Notes: a model not told the origin generated them from the sequence alone. Positions 1 through 8,539 are shown, counted from the stretch's first letter. The stretch: 27,258 nucleotides of DNA from Glacieibacterium sp964246975 (GCA_964246975.1 CAXTSL010000036.1:1-27258); one strand, 5' to 3'. Numbers and translations: made by a program.

Positions 1-1
1 C

Positions 2-862
2 CATGTCATCCCGCTCTACACCCCCGAGTGCCGCCAATGTAAATCGTGCCTCAGCCGCAAGACCAACCTGTGCACCGCGATCCGCGCCACCCAGGGCAAG
101 GGCGTCATGCCCGACGGCACGTCGCGTTTCAGCTACAAGGGCGCGATGCTCCATCACTACATGGGCTGCTCGACCTTCTCGAACTTCACCGTGATGCCCG
201 AGATCGCCGTCGCCCGTGTCCGCGCCGACGCGCCGTTCGACAAGATCTGCTACATCGGCTGCGGCGTCACCACCGGCGTCGGCGCAGCGATCTGGACGGC
301 GGGCGTCAAACCCGGCGACAGTGTCGTGGTCTTCGGGCTCGGCGGCATCGGCCTCAACGTGCTCCAAGGCGCGCGCATGGCGCGCGCCTGCATCGTCGTC
401 GGCGTCGACATCAACCCGGCGCGCGAGACAATGGCGCGCCAGTTCGGCATGACGCACTTCGTCAACAGCCGTGACGTGCCGGACCTCGTCCCGCATCTCG
501 TCGGGCTGACCGGCGGCGGCGCGGATTACAGCTTCGACTGCACCGGCAACGTCGAGGTGATGCGCGCGGCGCTCGAATGCTGCCATCGCGGCTGGGGCAA
601 GTCGGTCATCATCGGCGTCGCCGAGAGCGGCAAGGAAATCGCGACGCGGCCCTTCCAGCTGGTCACCGGGCGTGTCTGGACGGGCAGCGCGTTCGGCGGC
701 GCGCGCGGGCGCACCGACGTGCCGACGATCGTCAATTGGTACATGGACGGCAAGGTCAGCATCGACCCGCTGATCACCCACACCCTGCCGCTCGACCGGA
801 TCAACGATGCCTTCGACCTGATGCACCGTGGCGAATCGATCCGCTCGGTCGTCGTTTTCTGA
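2..862 (+). CDS. S-(hydroxymethyl)glutathione dehydrogenase / class III alcohol dehydrogenase (5' partial)
   Basis: This enzyme oxidises S-(hydroxymethyl)glutathione, the spontaneous adduct of formaldehyde and glutathione, to S-formylglutathione using NAD+ in the cytoplasm. The visible 286 residues begin inside the catalytic domain just before the structural zinc lobe (HVIPLYTPECRQCKSC, then NLC), whose four cysteines are present. They continue through the YIGCGVTTGVGAA segment, the Rossmann glycine motif GLGGIGLNV, the acidic residue after it (GVDIN), and the family's usual end RSVVVF. The N-terminal ~80 residues with the first catalytic zinc ligands lie upstream of the window. The next gene starts 13 bases after the stop, and S-formylglutathione hydrolase follows, which fits a formaldehyde detoxification operon. 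The class III assignment is strong; the gene is variously called frmA, adhC or flhA, so no symbol is given. Confidence 0.95.
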   Translation, partial: HVIPLYTPECRQCKSCLSRKTNLCTAIRATQGKGVMPDGTSRFSYKGAMLHHYMGCSTFSNFTVMPEIAVARVRADAPFDKICYIGCGVTTGVGAAIWTAGVKPGDSVVVFGLGGIGLNVLQGARMARACIVVGVDINPARETMARQFGMTHFVNSRDVPDLVPHLVGLTGGGADYSFDCTGNVEVMRAALECCHRGWGKSVIIGVAESGKEIATRPFQLVTGRVWTGSAFGGARGRTDVPTIVNWYMDGKVSIDPLITHTLPLDRINDAFDLMHRGESIRSVVVF

Positions 863-875
863 AAGGAGATCGCCC

Positions 876-1460
876 ATGCTGACGCTTTACCACGCGCCGC
901 AAAGCCGTTCGTCGCGAATGATCTGGCTGCTCGAGGAACTCGGCTGCGACTATGCCATCGCGCAGGTCGATATCTTCCGCGCAATGACCGGCACCGGCGC
1001 GCCCGACCCCGCCAATCCGCATCCCGACCGGCAGGTCCCCGCCCTCGACGACGACGGCGTATTGATCACCGAAACGGTCGCGCTCGCGATCTATCTCGGC
1101 GACAAGTTTCCGAGCGACCTCGCGCCCGCCGTCGGCGATCCGGCGCGCGGCCCGTATCTGGCGTGGCTGGTCTGGTATGCCGCCACCATGGAACCGGCGA
1201 TGTTCGCGATATTCGGCGGCGCGCCAACTCCGGCGCAGCAGAAGCAGATCGACAATATGCACCGTCGCCTCGCGACTGCGCTCGACGCCGGGCCGTGGCT
1301 GATGGGCGACCGGTTTACGCTCGTCGACCTGATCGTCGGCAGCGCGGGCCAATGGGCGCGCCAGACGCTGCCGCCGGGGGACAAGGTCGACGACTGGCTG
1401 CGACGCGTCGGCGAGCGCCCGGCGCTGGCGCGCGCTACTGCCAAGGACGGCACGCCCTGA
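876..1460 (+). CDS. Glutathione S-transferase family protein
   Basis: The 194-residue protein has the two-domain cytosolic glutathione S-transferase architecture. An N-terminal thioredoxin fold (residues ~1-80) carries QSRSSRMIWLLEEL near the expected catalytic Ser/Cys position, the cis-proline segment QVPAL, and ETVALAIYL, which binds the gamma-glutamyl end of glutathione. A helical C-terminal domain follows, with FTLVDLIVG as the N-capping box. The start at 876 is preceded by GAAAGGAGAT, an excellent ribosome binding site, 13 bases after the alcohol dehydrogenase stop. Its own stop shares one base with the next start (TGATG). It lies between two enzymes acting on glutathione-formaldehyde adducts, so a role in the same pathway is plausible, but the substrate cannot be read from sequence. 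Confidence 0.92.
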   Translation: MLTLYHAPQSRSSRMIWLLEELGCDYAIAQVDIFRAMTGTGAPDPANPHPDRQVPALDDDGVLITETVALAIYLGDKFPSDLAPAVGDPARGPYLAWLVWYAATMEPAMFAIFGGAPTPAQQKQIDNMHRRLATALDAGPWLMGDRFTLVDLIVGSAGQWARQTLPPGDKVDDWLRRVGERPALARATAKDGTP

Positions 1461-2302
1461 TGGAGACGCTCAGCGAAGTCGCGTGCTTCGGCGGTCGCCA
1501 AGGCAGTTACCGCATCGCCAGCGCCGCCACCGGCACCGCGATGCGCTTCGCGGTGTTCGTGCCGCCGGGCGACGGGCCTTTCCCCGTACTGTGGTGCCTC
1601 GCCGGGCTGACCTGCACCGAGGACAACTGGACGCAGAAGGCGGGGGCGCAGCGCGTCGCCGCCGAACTCGGGCTGATGCTCGTCATGCCCGATACGTCCC
1701 CACGCGGCGACGGCGTGCCCGACGATGCCGACAAGGCCTATGACTTCGGCCTTGGTGCGGGCTTCTACCTCGATGCGACACAGGCACCGTGGGCGGCGCA
1801 TTACCGGATGGAGAGCCACGTCGTCGAGGAATTGCCCCAAGTCGTCGCGGCGAACTTCCCCGCCGACAGGCACGCCCAGGGCATCACCGGCCATTCGATG
1901 GGCGGCCACGGCGCGCTGACGCTGGCGCTGCGCCACCCCGGCCGCTACCGCAGCGTCTCCGCCTTCGCGCCGATCGTCGCGCCGAGCGAGGTGCCATGGG
2001 GGCAAAAGGCGCTTGGGGGCTACCTCGGCCCCGACCGCGCCGCGTGGCGCGCGCACGACGCCGTCGCGCTGATCGAGGACGGCGCGCGGCTGCCCGACTG
2101 CCTCGTCGATCAGGGCGAGGCCGACGCGTGGCTCGTCGATCAGCTCCAGCCCGAACGCCTTGCCGCCGCCTGCGCCGCCGCCGCCATTCCGCTGACGCTG
2201 CGCCGCCAGCCCGGCTACGACCACGGCTATTTCTTCGTCGCAAGCTTTGTCGCGGATCATCTGCGCTGGCATGCCGCCCGGCTGCAGGGCCGATCGGGAT
2301 AG
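1460..2302 (+). CDS. S-formylglutathione hydrolase
   Basis: This esterase hydrolyses S-formylglutathione to formate and glutathione, the second step of glutathione-dependent formaldehyde oxidation. The 280-residue length is normal for the family. An alpha/beta hydrolase fold is visible, with the oxyanion segment LAGLTCTEDNW (residues ~48-57), the nucleophile elbow GHSMGG with Ser146, the acid region DQGEAD (probably Asp222) and the catalytic histidine in YDHGYFF (His255). The start at 1460 overlaps the preceding stop by one base, and the sequence beginning METLSEVACFGG matches the family's usual N-terminus. It ends 13 bases before the convergent dprA stop. Commonly named fghA or frmB. Confidence 0.95.
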   Translation: METLSEVACFGGRQGSYRIASAATGTAMRFAVFVPPGDGPFPVLWCLAGLTCTEDNWTQKAGAQRVAAELGLMLVMPDTSPRGDGVPDDADKAYDFGLGAGFYLDATQAPWAAHYRMESHVVEELPQVVAANFPADRHAQGITGHSMGGHGALTLALRHPGRYRSVSAFAPIVAPSEVPWGQKALGGYLGPDRAAWRAHDAVALIEDGARLPDCLVDQGEADAWLVDQLQPERLAAACAAAAIPLTLRRQPGYDHGYFFVASFVADHLRWHAARLQGRSG

Positions 2303-2315
2303 GCGCCTTCCCCCG

Positions 2316-3434
2316 CTAGACCCGGGCCACCCGCCCGCCCGCGTGGCGCACCAGTTGCCCGCCGAGTTCGAGGTCGAGCAGCACCGCCGCCAGCGTCGCG
2401 CTCGCCAGCCCGCTCTGCCGCACCAGTTCGTCGATGGCGACGGGGGTCGGCGACAGCAGCGCGACGACCGCCGCGATGTCGGCATCGTCCGCTTCGGAGG
2501 CCGTGCCGAAGTCGAACTGCGGCGCGGGCGTCGATCGGAAGCTGCCGTTGGCGGTGCCGCCGATGCCGCCGCCGAACCCGCTTATCGCCTCCAGCACGTC
2601 GGCTGCGGTCTGGACCAGCGTCGCGCCCTCGCGGATGAGTTGGTTGCAACCCTGCGCGCGCGGGTCGAGCGGCGAGCCAGGGATCGCCATGACCTCGCGC
2701 CCCGCCTCCGCCGCCAGCCGCGCGGTGATCAGCGAGCCCGATTTGAGTGCCCCCTCGACGACGACGGTCCCCGCGCACAGCCCCGCGATGATGCGGTTGC
2801 GACGCGGGAAGTGGCGCGCCTGCGGCTGCGTGGCGAACGGCATTTCGGCGACGACGAGTCCGCCCTCACCGATGCGCGCCTGCAGCGTGGCGGTGTCGGG
2901 CGGATAGGTCACGTCGATGCCGCCCGCGATCACCGCCACCGTGCCGCGCGCCAGGGCGCCCTCGTGCGCCGCCGCGTCGATACCCCGCGCAAGGCCGCTG
3001 ACGACGACGAGATCGGCATCGGCAAGATCGCTCGCCAGCCCGCGCGCGAACCGCACCGCCGCCGCGCTGGCGTTGCGCGCCCCGACGATGGCGATCGCCG
3101 GACGCTCGAGCAGCGCCACGTCGCCCTTGACGCTCAGCACCGGCGGCGCGGTCTCGGTCTGCGCCAGCAGCAGCGGATATTCGGGCGTGCCGAGAAACAG
3201 CGCCGATGCGCCGAACCCGGCAAGGCTGACAAGCTCGCGCTCGGCCTCGTCGACGGTCGCCAGGCGCGGGTCCGTGCCGCCGCCGCGCCGTGCGAGGTCG
3301 GGCAGCGCCCGCAGCGCGCTCGCCGCGTCGCCGAACCGCGCAATCAGCTGGCGATAGGTCACCGGCCCGACGTTTTCGCTGCGGATCAGCCGCAGCCGCG
3401 CGACCGCATCGCCGACGCCGATCGCGGGGGTCAA
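2316..3434 (-). CDS. dprA: DNA-processing protein DprA
   Basis: DprA binds incoming single-stranded DNA during natural transformation and loads RecA onto it. From the proposed start the protein is 372 residues: an N-terminal helical region (LRLIRSENVGPVTYRQL), a Rossmann-like core with VGARNAS (~118-123), SGLARGID (146-153), FPRRNRIIAGL (209-219) and KSGSLITA (231-238), then a C-terminal winged helix (~310-372). The start is taken as TTG at 3434, whose bases overlap the plsY stop (TTGA), giving a 4-base overlap and translational coupling. The reading frame stays open far upstream inside plsY, but family proteins begin close to LRLIRSENVGP. The TTG start is an inference; no better codon is nearby. 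Confidence 0.93.
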   Translation of the reverse strand: MTPAIGVGDAVARLRLIRSENVGPVTYRQLIARFGDAASALRALPDLARRGGGTDPRLATVDEAERELVSLAGFGASALFLGTPEYPLLLAQTETAPPVLSVKGDVALLERPAIAIVGARNASAAAVRFARGLASDLADADLVVVSGLARGIDAAAHEGALARGTVAVIAGGIDVTYPPDTATLQARIGEGGLVVAEMPFATQPQARHFPRRNRIIAGLCAGTVVVEGALKSGSLITARLAAEAGREVMAIPGSPLDPRAQGCNQLIREGATLVQTAADVLEAISGFGGGIGGTANGSFRSTPAPQFDFGTASEADDADIAAVVALLSPTPVAIDELVRQSGLASATLAAVLLDLELGGQLVRHAGGRVARV

Positions 3435-4021
3435 GACTGCGCGCCGATCTTGCTTTCGGTCCCGGCGCGCAGCCGGGCGATGTTCTCGCGGTGCTTCCAC
3501 AGGAGCACGAGCACCATGGCCGCGAACCAGGGCCACAGGTCGCGCTGCCCCGCCGCCGCCGCGGTCACCGGCACCGCCATGCTCGCGATCATGCCGCCGA
3601 GCGACGAATAGCGCGTCGCCAGCGCGATGCCGAGCCAGATGACGCCGAACACCAGCACCGCGAAGGGCAGCACCGCCAGCGTCACGCCGAGCAGCGTCGC
3701 CACCCCCTTGCCGCCGCGAAAGCCGAGCCAGACGGGATAGCAATGCCCGACGAACGCCGCCGTGCCGCACGCGACGGGCAGCCACGGGGCGTCGCCGAAG
3801 CGCGCCGCGAGCCACACCGCGACGAACCCCTTGCCGGCATCGAACAACAGCGTCGCCGCCGCCAGCCCCCTGTTGCCTGTCCGCAGCACGTTGGTCGCGC
3901 CGATGCTCCCCGACCCGATACGCCGCAGATCGACCCCGCTGGCGCGCGCCAGCAGCAGCCCGAAGGGTATCGAGCCGAGAAGATAGCCGAGGGCGATGAG
4001 CAGAAGGTCGGGGAGGGTCAT
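3431..4021 (-). CDS. plsY: Glycerol-3-phosphate acyltransferase PlsY
   Basis: This inner-membrane enzyme transfers an acyl group from acyl-phosphate to glycerol-3-phosphate, the first step of phospholipid synthesis in most bacteria. The 196-residue protein has the usual length and about five hydrophobic segments. The conserved motifs are present: GSIPFGLLLAR near the N-terminus, the SGSIGATNVLRTGN loop, GHCYPVWLGFRGGKGVAT, and the RHREN-like WKHREN near the end. The ATG at 4021 gives the typical MTLPDLLLIALGYLLGSIP opening. It forms a small operon with dprA, whose start overlaps its stop, and it is divergent from the methyltransferase gene. Confidence 0.96.
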   Translation of the reverse strand: MTLPDLLLIALGYLLGSIPFGLLLARASGVDLRRIGSGSIGATNVLRTGNRGLAAATLLFDAGKGFVAVWLAARFGDAPWLPVACGTAAFVGHCYPVWLGFRGGKGVATLLGVTLAVLPFAVLVFGVIWLGIALATRYSSLGGMIASMAVPVTAAAAGQRDLWPWFAAMVLVLLWKHRENIARLRAGTESKIGAQS

Positions 4022-4165
4022 GCGACGTGGACGGTAGCGGGGGTGCGCGGGGAAGGGAAGGCGGGGGACGGAAAGTCGCCTGGGTCGCGTCGTTCCCTGC
4101 AGGGTGCTAAGGCCAGGCAAAACGTGGCCATTTTGGCGTGATTGCCGATGGGGGGAGCGAAATCG

Positions 4166-6559
4166 ATGAACCTGTCGGCGGCCTTGGCAGGCACGAAAAC
4201 CGAGGAGGACGTCAAGGACGCCTATATCGCGGCGCTCGGACTTAAATCCTATTTCAAGGGGCTTGTCGACATCCAGACCGAAGAGGTCTGGTTCGAGGCC
4301 AAGGACGCGCCGACCCCGTCGATCGTGATGTTCGGGCAATTGCTCGTCTATGTCCGTGCCGCAAGGAAGCGCGGCGAGGCCATCCCCGCCTTCCTCGCCG
4401 TCATCGACCGCGAGAAGGCGGCACTGATGCCGACCGAGCGCGTGCTGCCGCTGCTCGACGACCCGGGCATTGTCTGGCCGAAATCGGGTAGCCAGGCAGG
4501 CAAGGAACTCGCCGCGCGGATCGCTCCCTATGTGCAGGCGCATATAGTCGAGTACACGATCGCGCACGACGAGGCGGCGTTCGTCAAGGCGGTGACGGAC
4601 GCGATCCGCGAGCGGCGCATCATCCGCACCCCGATCACGCCCGACAATCTGCGCCAGGTATTCGACCGCTGGGTCGATATGGTCGGCAGCGAACTAGGCG
4701 TAAAAAATGAGGCCGACTTCGCCGTATTATTTTTCGCCGATATCATGCACGACGGCACTAACGAAGCGATGAAGCGACCAGCAGGCGCGCGTTTAACCTT
4801 CAGCGGTGCCAAACCGGTATTCTCGCTTGGCATCGAGGAGTACGAGCTCGCCAACGAGCGCGGCTACCGCAACTTTTGGGCGATCTATCACCGCCCTCCG
4901 GAGACCAAGCATCGGCACTACCTGCTCGAACGGCGCGACAGCCTGCTCCCCGTCGACGAACAGAAGTTCAAGGGTGCTTATTACACGCCGCTGCACATCG
5001 TCGACAAAGCCTATGACCAGTTGCGTGCCACGCTGGGGGACAATTGGCAGGACCTCTATATCGTCTGGGACATGTGCGCGGGGGTCGGCAATCTGGAGGC
5101 CAAGCACAGCAATTTGCGCAACGTCTTCATGTCGACGCTCGATTCCGCCGACGTGACGATCATGAAATCGAACCCGGCGTTCGCGGGGGCGGAGATATTC
5201 CAATATGACTATCTCAACGACGACGTCACCGACTTCGGCGAGATCGATTACGCGCTGTCGAACAAGGTGCCGCAGGCGTTGCGGGAGGCGATTGCCGATG
5301 CGCGCGAGGGCAAGAAGGGCGCGAAGCAGATTCTGGTGCTGATCAATCCGCCTTATGCGGAGAGCGGTTCGGGGATCACCAAAGGCGATATTAATAAAAT
5401 TGGTGTAGAGAAGTCTCGTATTAACAATGTTATGCGGGAAATGAATTTAGGCTATGCGAGCAAGGAGCTGTTCGTGCAGTTCCTAGTGCGCATCCAGCAA
5501 GAATTACCAAATTCAATACTTGCAATGTTTAGCACTCTCAAGTACGTCAGTGCACCAAACTTTGAGCTTTTCCGACGTATCTGGCGGGCAAGATTTCTTG
5601 ACGGATTTGTAGTACACAGCCGCGCATTCGATGGGCTGAAGGGGAACTTTCCAATCGGCTTTCTTGTGTGGGATCAGAGCCAGAAGACACAGGTCGTCGA
5701 GATCCTAACCAACGCCTTGGATCGGTCCGGCGCTCTCATCGGCGAAAAGTCATACATCGTCCGACCCGCTGCGGCGATGCTCAACGCTTGGATATCTGCG
5801 CCTAAGGCGCGCGGTACACTCGCGCTTCCGCTATCGAACGCCCTTACAGCGTCACGAAATCCGCGAATGAAGTTATCCTGCAATGGAGCTTTGGGGCACC
5901 TTTTTGCAAGCAACAATGATTTGCAGAACGCCGGACAGGGAACGTTAATAACTTCATCAATATTTACCGGCCGCAATGGCGGCGGTCTCTTCATATTGCC
6001 CGACAATTTGCAATCAGCGGCAATCGTTTTCGCAGTACGCCTGCTTGTTGGCCATACTTGGCTGAACCATAGTGACCAATTTCTTCAACCGACACAGCCG
6101 TTCACATGCGAGTTCGCGTCTGACTGTCTTGTTTGGATGTTGTTTAACGGGAAGAACCTGACTGCCGGGGCCGACGGCCTGCGCTGGAGCGAGCGCGACT
6201 GGAGCCTCGTCAATCACTTCATCCCCTTCACCGAAAGCGCGGTTGGCACGAAGGGGCGCTTCGAGAGCGATTTCATGGTCCGCCATATGGCCACGCTGGT
6301 TTTCTCGGTCGAGGCGCAGGCCGTGCTCGACGAGGGGCGCAAATTGTGGACGCTCTTTCACGCCACCCAATTCCCGCGCAAGATCCGCGACGCTCTCAAG
6401 CTCGGTCGTCCCGATGCAGGCTGGTATCAGATCCGCCGTGCCCTCGAAGCCAACGGCGATACGGTGATTGCCGATTTTGCGCCGTTCAAGTCGGCCTATG
6501 CCGCGCTTGGTGCCAAGTTGCGACCGTCGGTCTATGAATTGGGGTTTCTTCCTGCGTAA
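4166..6559 (+). CDS. Probable single-chain restriction-modification protein (PD-(D/E)xK nuclease plus N6-adenine methyltransferase)
   Basis: The 797-residue protein carries the motifs of a gamma-type N6-adenine DNA methyltransferase: motif X KGAYYTP (269-275), motif I DMCAGVGNLE (from 302) for S-adenosylmethionine, and catalytic motif IV NPPY (394-397). Residues ~10-95 look like a PD-(D/E)xK nuclease: Asp35, then EAK at 44-46 in a beta strand, Gln58, then a helix-strand pattern ending FLAVID. This matches type IIG enzymes, where cleavage and methylation share one chain. Residues ~412-797 probably contain the target-recognition domain. The start at 4166 is chosen for its strong upstream site GGGGGAG; ATG 4148 and TTG 4142 are in frame but lack one. 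By hand count, bases 5401-6180 are about 51% GC, well below neighbouring genes. No partner methylase, specificity or helicase gene is nearby. It could also be an orphan methyltransferase. Confidence 0.8.
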   Translation: MNLSAALAGTKTEEDVKDAYIAALGLKSYFKGLVDIQTEEVWFEAKDAPTPSIVMFGQLLVYVRAARKRGEAIPAFLAVIDREKAALMPTERVLPLLDDPGIVWPKSGSQAGKELAARIAPYVQAHIVEYTIAHDEAAFVKAVTDAIRERRIIRTPITPDNLRQVFDRWVDMVGSELGVKNEADFAVLFFADIMHDGTNEAMKRPAGARLTFSGAKPVFSLGIEEYELANERGYRNFWAIYHRPPETKHRHYLLERRDSLLPVDEQKFKGAYYTPLHIVDKAYDQLRATLGDNWQDLYIVWDMCAGVGNLEAKHSNLRNVFMSTLDSADVTIMKSNPAFAGAEIFQYDYLNDDVTDFGEIDYALSNKVPQALREAIADAREGKKGAKQILVLINPPYAESGSGITKGDINKIGVEKSRINNVMREMNLGYASKELFVQFLVRIQQELPNSILAMFSTLKYVSAPNFELFRRIWRARFLDGFVVHSRAFDGLKGNFPIGFLVWDQSQKTQVVEILTNALDRSGALIGEKSYIVRPAAAMLNAWISAPKARGTLALPLSNALTASRNPRMKLSCNGALGHLFASNNDLQNAGQGTLITSSIFTGRNGGGLFILPDNLQSAAIVFAVRLLVGHTWLNHSDQFLQPTQPFTCEFASDCLVWMLFNGKNLTAGADGLRWSERDWSLVNHFIPFTESAVGTKGRFESDFMVRHMATLVFSVEAQAVLDEGRKLWTLFHATQFPRKIRDALKLGRPDAGWYQIRRALEANGDTVIADFAPFKSAYAALGAKLRPSVYELGFLPA

Positions 6560-6634
6560 TTCGCTGGCGCGTGACCGCCGGTGCACCAAAGGATAGGTGT
6601 CGGAGATCACATCGGCGCAAGATTGGGGCCAACA

Positions 6635-8215
6635 GTGAAACGTCTTGCAAGCCTGACCGCCGCGCTGCTGTTCGCCGCCCCCGCCCTCGGTGCGATGCTC
6701 CCCACCCCGCCGCGCGCTCCCGGCGAGGGCGAAGGCCCTTATCCCACCCTCGTCATTCGCGGCGTGACTGTCATCGAGGGCGACGGCAGCCCGCCCTACG
6801 GCCCCGCCGATATCGTCGTGCAGGGCAATCGCATCGCCGACATCCTCCCCGCCGGGACGCCGGGGCTGGCGATGAAGGCAAACCGCGAACCGAAAGGCGC
6901 GACGCGCGAGATCGACGCAACCGGCATGTTCGTGACGCCGGGGTTCGTCGACATGCACGGCCACAGCGGCGACGCGCAGAAGTCTCCCGATCCGTCCTAC
7001 CCCTATCGCCTGTGGCTGGCGCACGGCGTCACGACGGTGCGCGGCGTGCCGCTGTTCGGCAACGACGTCGCGCACGCGCTCGACGACCGGCGGCGCAGTG
7101 CGGCGGGCGCAATCACCGCGCCGCGCCTGTTCGTCTACCAGACGCTGGGCAGCGGCTGGGCACAGGGCCGCGTCGATACCCCTGACAAGGCGCGCGCGTG
7201 GGTGCGCTGGGCGGCGAAGGCGGGGGTCGACGGCATCAAGTTCTTCAACCGCGGCGACGAGACTCCCGCCATCGACCGCGCTGCGCTCGACGAGGCCAGA
7301 ACGCTCGGCCTCGGCACCGTCGCGCATCTGTCGCAGCCCAATGTCGCGGCGTTCAACGCGCGCGACGCCGCCGCTGCCGGACTTGGGACGGTGACGCATT
7401 TCTACGGGCATTTCGAGGCGCTGCTCAAGGACCGGCGGGTGCAGGACACGCCGCCCGACTATAATTTCAACGACGAGGCGAAGCGTTTCGGCGGCATCGC
7501 GCGCATCTGGGACCAGATCTACGAGCCCGGCGGGCCCGAGTGGCGGGTGTATCTGGAGGCACAGAAGGCGACGGGCGTGGTGTTCGACCCGACCTTCAAC
7601 ATCTACTCGGCGTCGCGCGACCTGATGCGCGCCCGCAACGCCGACTGGCACGCCGCCTATACGCTGCCCGCGATGCTCGAATTCTACAGTTCGAACCGCG
7701 ACAACCACGGCTCGTATTTCTACGACTGGACGACCGCCGACGAGGTGACGTGGCGCAATTTCTATGGCCGCTACATGCGACTGATCAACGATTACAAGAA
7801 CATCGGAGGGCGCGTCACGACGGGCTCCGATCCGGGGTTCATCTATCAACTGTGGGGCTTCTCCTATATCCTCGAACTCGAGATGCTGCAGGAAGCCGGG
7901 TTCGCACCGCTCGAGGTCATCCAGGCGGCGACGATCAACGGGGCGCGGACGCTGTACGAGCCGAAGCACCAGGAGCCGCCGTTCGGCCTCGTGCGGCGCG
8001 GCATGATCGCCGACCTCGTCATCATGCCGGAGAATCCGCTGGCCAATCTCAAGACGCTGTACGGCACGCAGACCGAGCGCCTCGACCCCGCGACCAACCG
8101 CCAGGCGCGCATCGGCGGGGTGCGCTGGACGATCGCGAACGGCATCGTCTACGACGCCCCGGCGCTCCTCGCGAGCGTCCGCGCACAGGTCGCGGCGGCG
8201 AAGGCGGCGCGGTAG
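6635..8215 (+). CDS. Secreted metal-dependent amidohydrolase
   Basis: The 526-residue protein is a member of the amidohydrolase superfamily (imidazolonepropionase / prolidase-like branch), probably hydrolysing a C-N bond of an unidentified substrate in the periplasm. Residues 1-20 form a signal peptide (KRLASLTAALLFAAPALGA). A small beta sandwich starts at TLVIRGVTVIEGDG. The metal ligands of the barrel are visible: HGH (His108, His110), Lys202 in GIKFF, His231 in AHLSQ, His255 in THFYGH and Asp399 in TGSDPG. The C-terminus returns to the sandwich (GLVRRGMIADLVIM). The GTG at 6635 is chosen because the signal peptide begins there and GGGG lies 6 bases upstream; an in-frame TTG at 6623 is possible. 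It lies 75 bases after the methyltransferase and seems unrelated to it. Confidence 0.9.
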   Translation: MKRLASLTAALLFAAPALGAMLPTPPRAPGEGEGPYPTLVIRGVTVIEGDGSPPYGPADIVVQGNRIADILPAGTPGLAMKANREPKGATREIDATGMFVTPGFVDMHGHSGDAQKSPDPSYPYRLWLAHGVTTVRGVPLFGNDVAHALDDRRRSAAGAITAPRLFVYQTLGSGWAQGRVDTPDKARAWVRWAAKAGVDGIKFFNRGDETPAIDRAALDEARTLGLGTVAHLSQPNVAAFNARDAAAAGLGTVTHFYGHFEALLKDRRVQDTPPDYNFNDEAKRFGGIARIWDQIYEPGGPEWRVYLEAQKATGVVFDPTFNIYSASRDLMRARNADWHAAYTLPAMLEFYSSNRDNHGSYFYDWTTADEVTWRNFYGRYMRLINDYKNIGGRVTTGSDPGFIYQLWGFSYILELEMLQEAGFAPLEVIQAATINGARTLYEPKHQEPPFGLVRRGMIADLVIMPENPLANLKTLYGTQTERLDPATNRQARIGGVRWTIANGIVYDAPALLASVRAQVAAAKAAR

Positions 8216-8231
8216 GACTGCGGCGAACGCC

Positions 8232-8459
8232 TCACGCGACGCGCGCCCTGAGTTCGATGCCGTGCAGCGTCAGCGCCGCTTCGTCGAGAACCATAAGCAG
8301 GGCGTCCCAGTCGGCGGCGGCCCCGGGCATTGCGGCGAGGCGCGCCCGCCGCAGGTCGGCCCCGAGGATCTGCGCGCTCGCCTGCGCTGCGCAGCGACTA
8401 CCAGCGCGTGCCGCACCCTGCCAGCGTAGCCGCCGCGCGCCATCGGGCACCCTTGCCAA
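8232..8459 (-). CDS. Possible small hypothetical protein
   Basis: A 75-codon open frame on the minus strand occupies most of the otherwise empty 324-base gap between the amidohydrolase and the TraB-like gene. It would start at TTG 8459 or GTG 8450 and ends with a leucine/alanine-rich helix (DWDALLMVLDEAALTLHGIELRARV). Third codon positions are GC-rich in its second half, as in real genes here, but in DNA of this composition that is weak evidence. No ribosome binding site was evident and I do not recognise the family. Confidence 0.3.
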   Translation of the reverse strand: MARVPDGARRLRWQGAARAGSRCAAQASAQILGADLRRARLAAMPGAAADWDALLMVLDEAALTLHGIELRARVA

Positions 8460-8539
8460 ACCGGGGCCAGTCTATCGTGAAACCGTTAACGCGCCATGCC
8501 CCTCTCGCCGGACCCGCTGGCACGCGCTATGACGCCGCG

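Noticed and set aside
2247..3611. A 454-codon plus-strand frame opposite dprA
   Set aside because: It is antisense to a clear DprA and its translation is arginine-rich low complexity.
4095..4104. Palindrome CCCTGCAGGG upstream of the methyltransferase as a controller-protein operator
   Set aside because: No controller gene is present and a single 10-base palindrome is expected by chance; there is no second copy nearby.
4702..4707. Run of six A in the methyltransferase gene as a phase-variation tract
   Set aside because: Six bases is too short for frequent slippage, and the frame is intact through it.
6014..7969. A 651-codon minus-strand frame opposite the methyltransferase end and amidohydrolase
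   Set aside because: Composition is typical of antisense shadow translation, and the plus strand carries well-supported genes with catalytic motifs.
8453..8482. TTGCCA before the TraB-like gene as a promoter -35 box
   Set aside because: No acceptable -10 hexamer lies at 16-18 bases; the nearest TA-rich sequence is too close.
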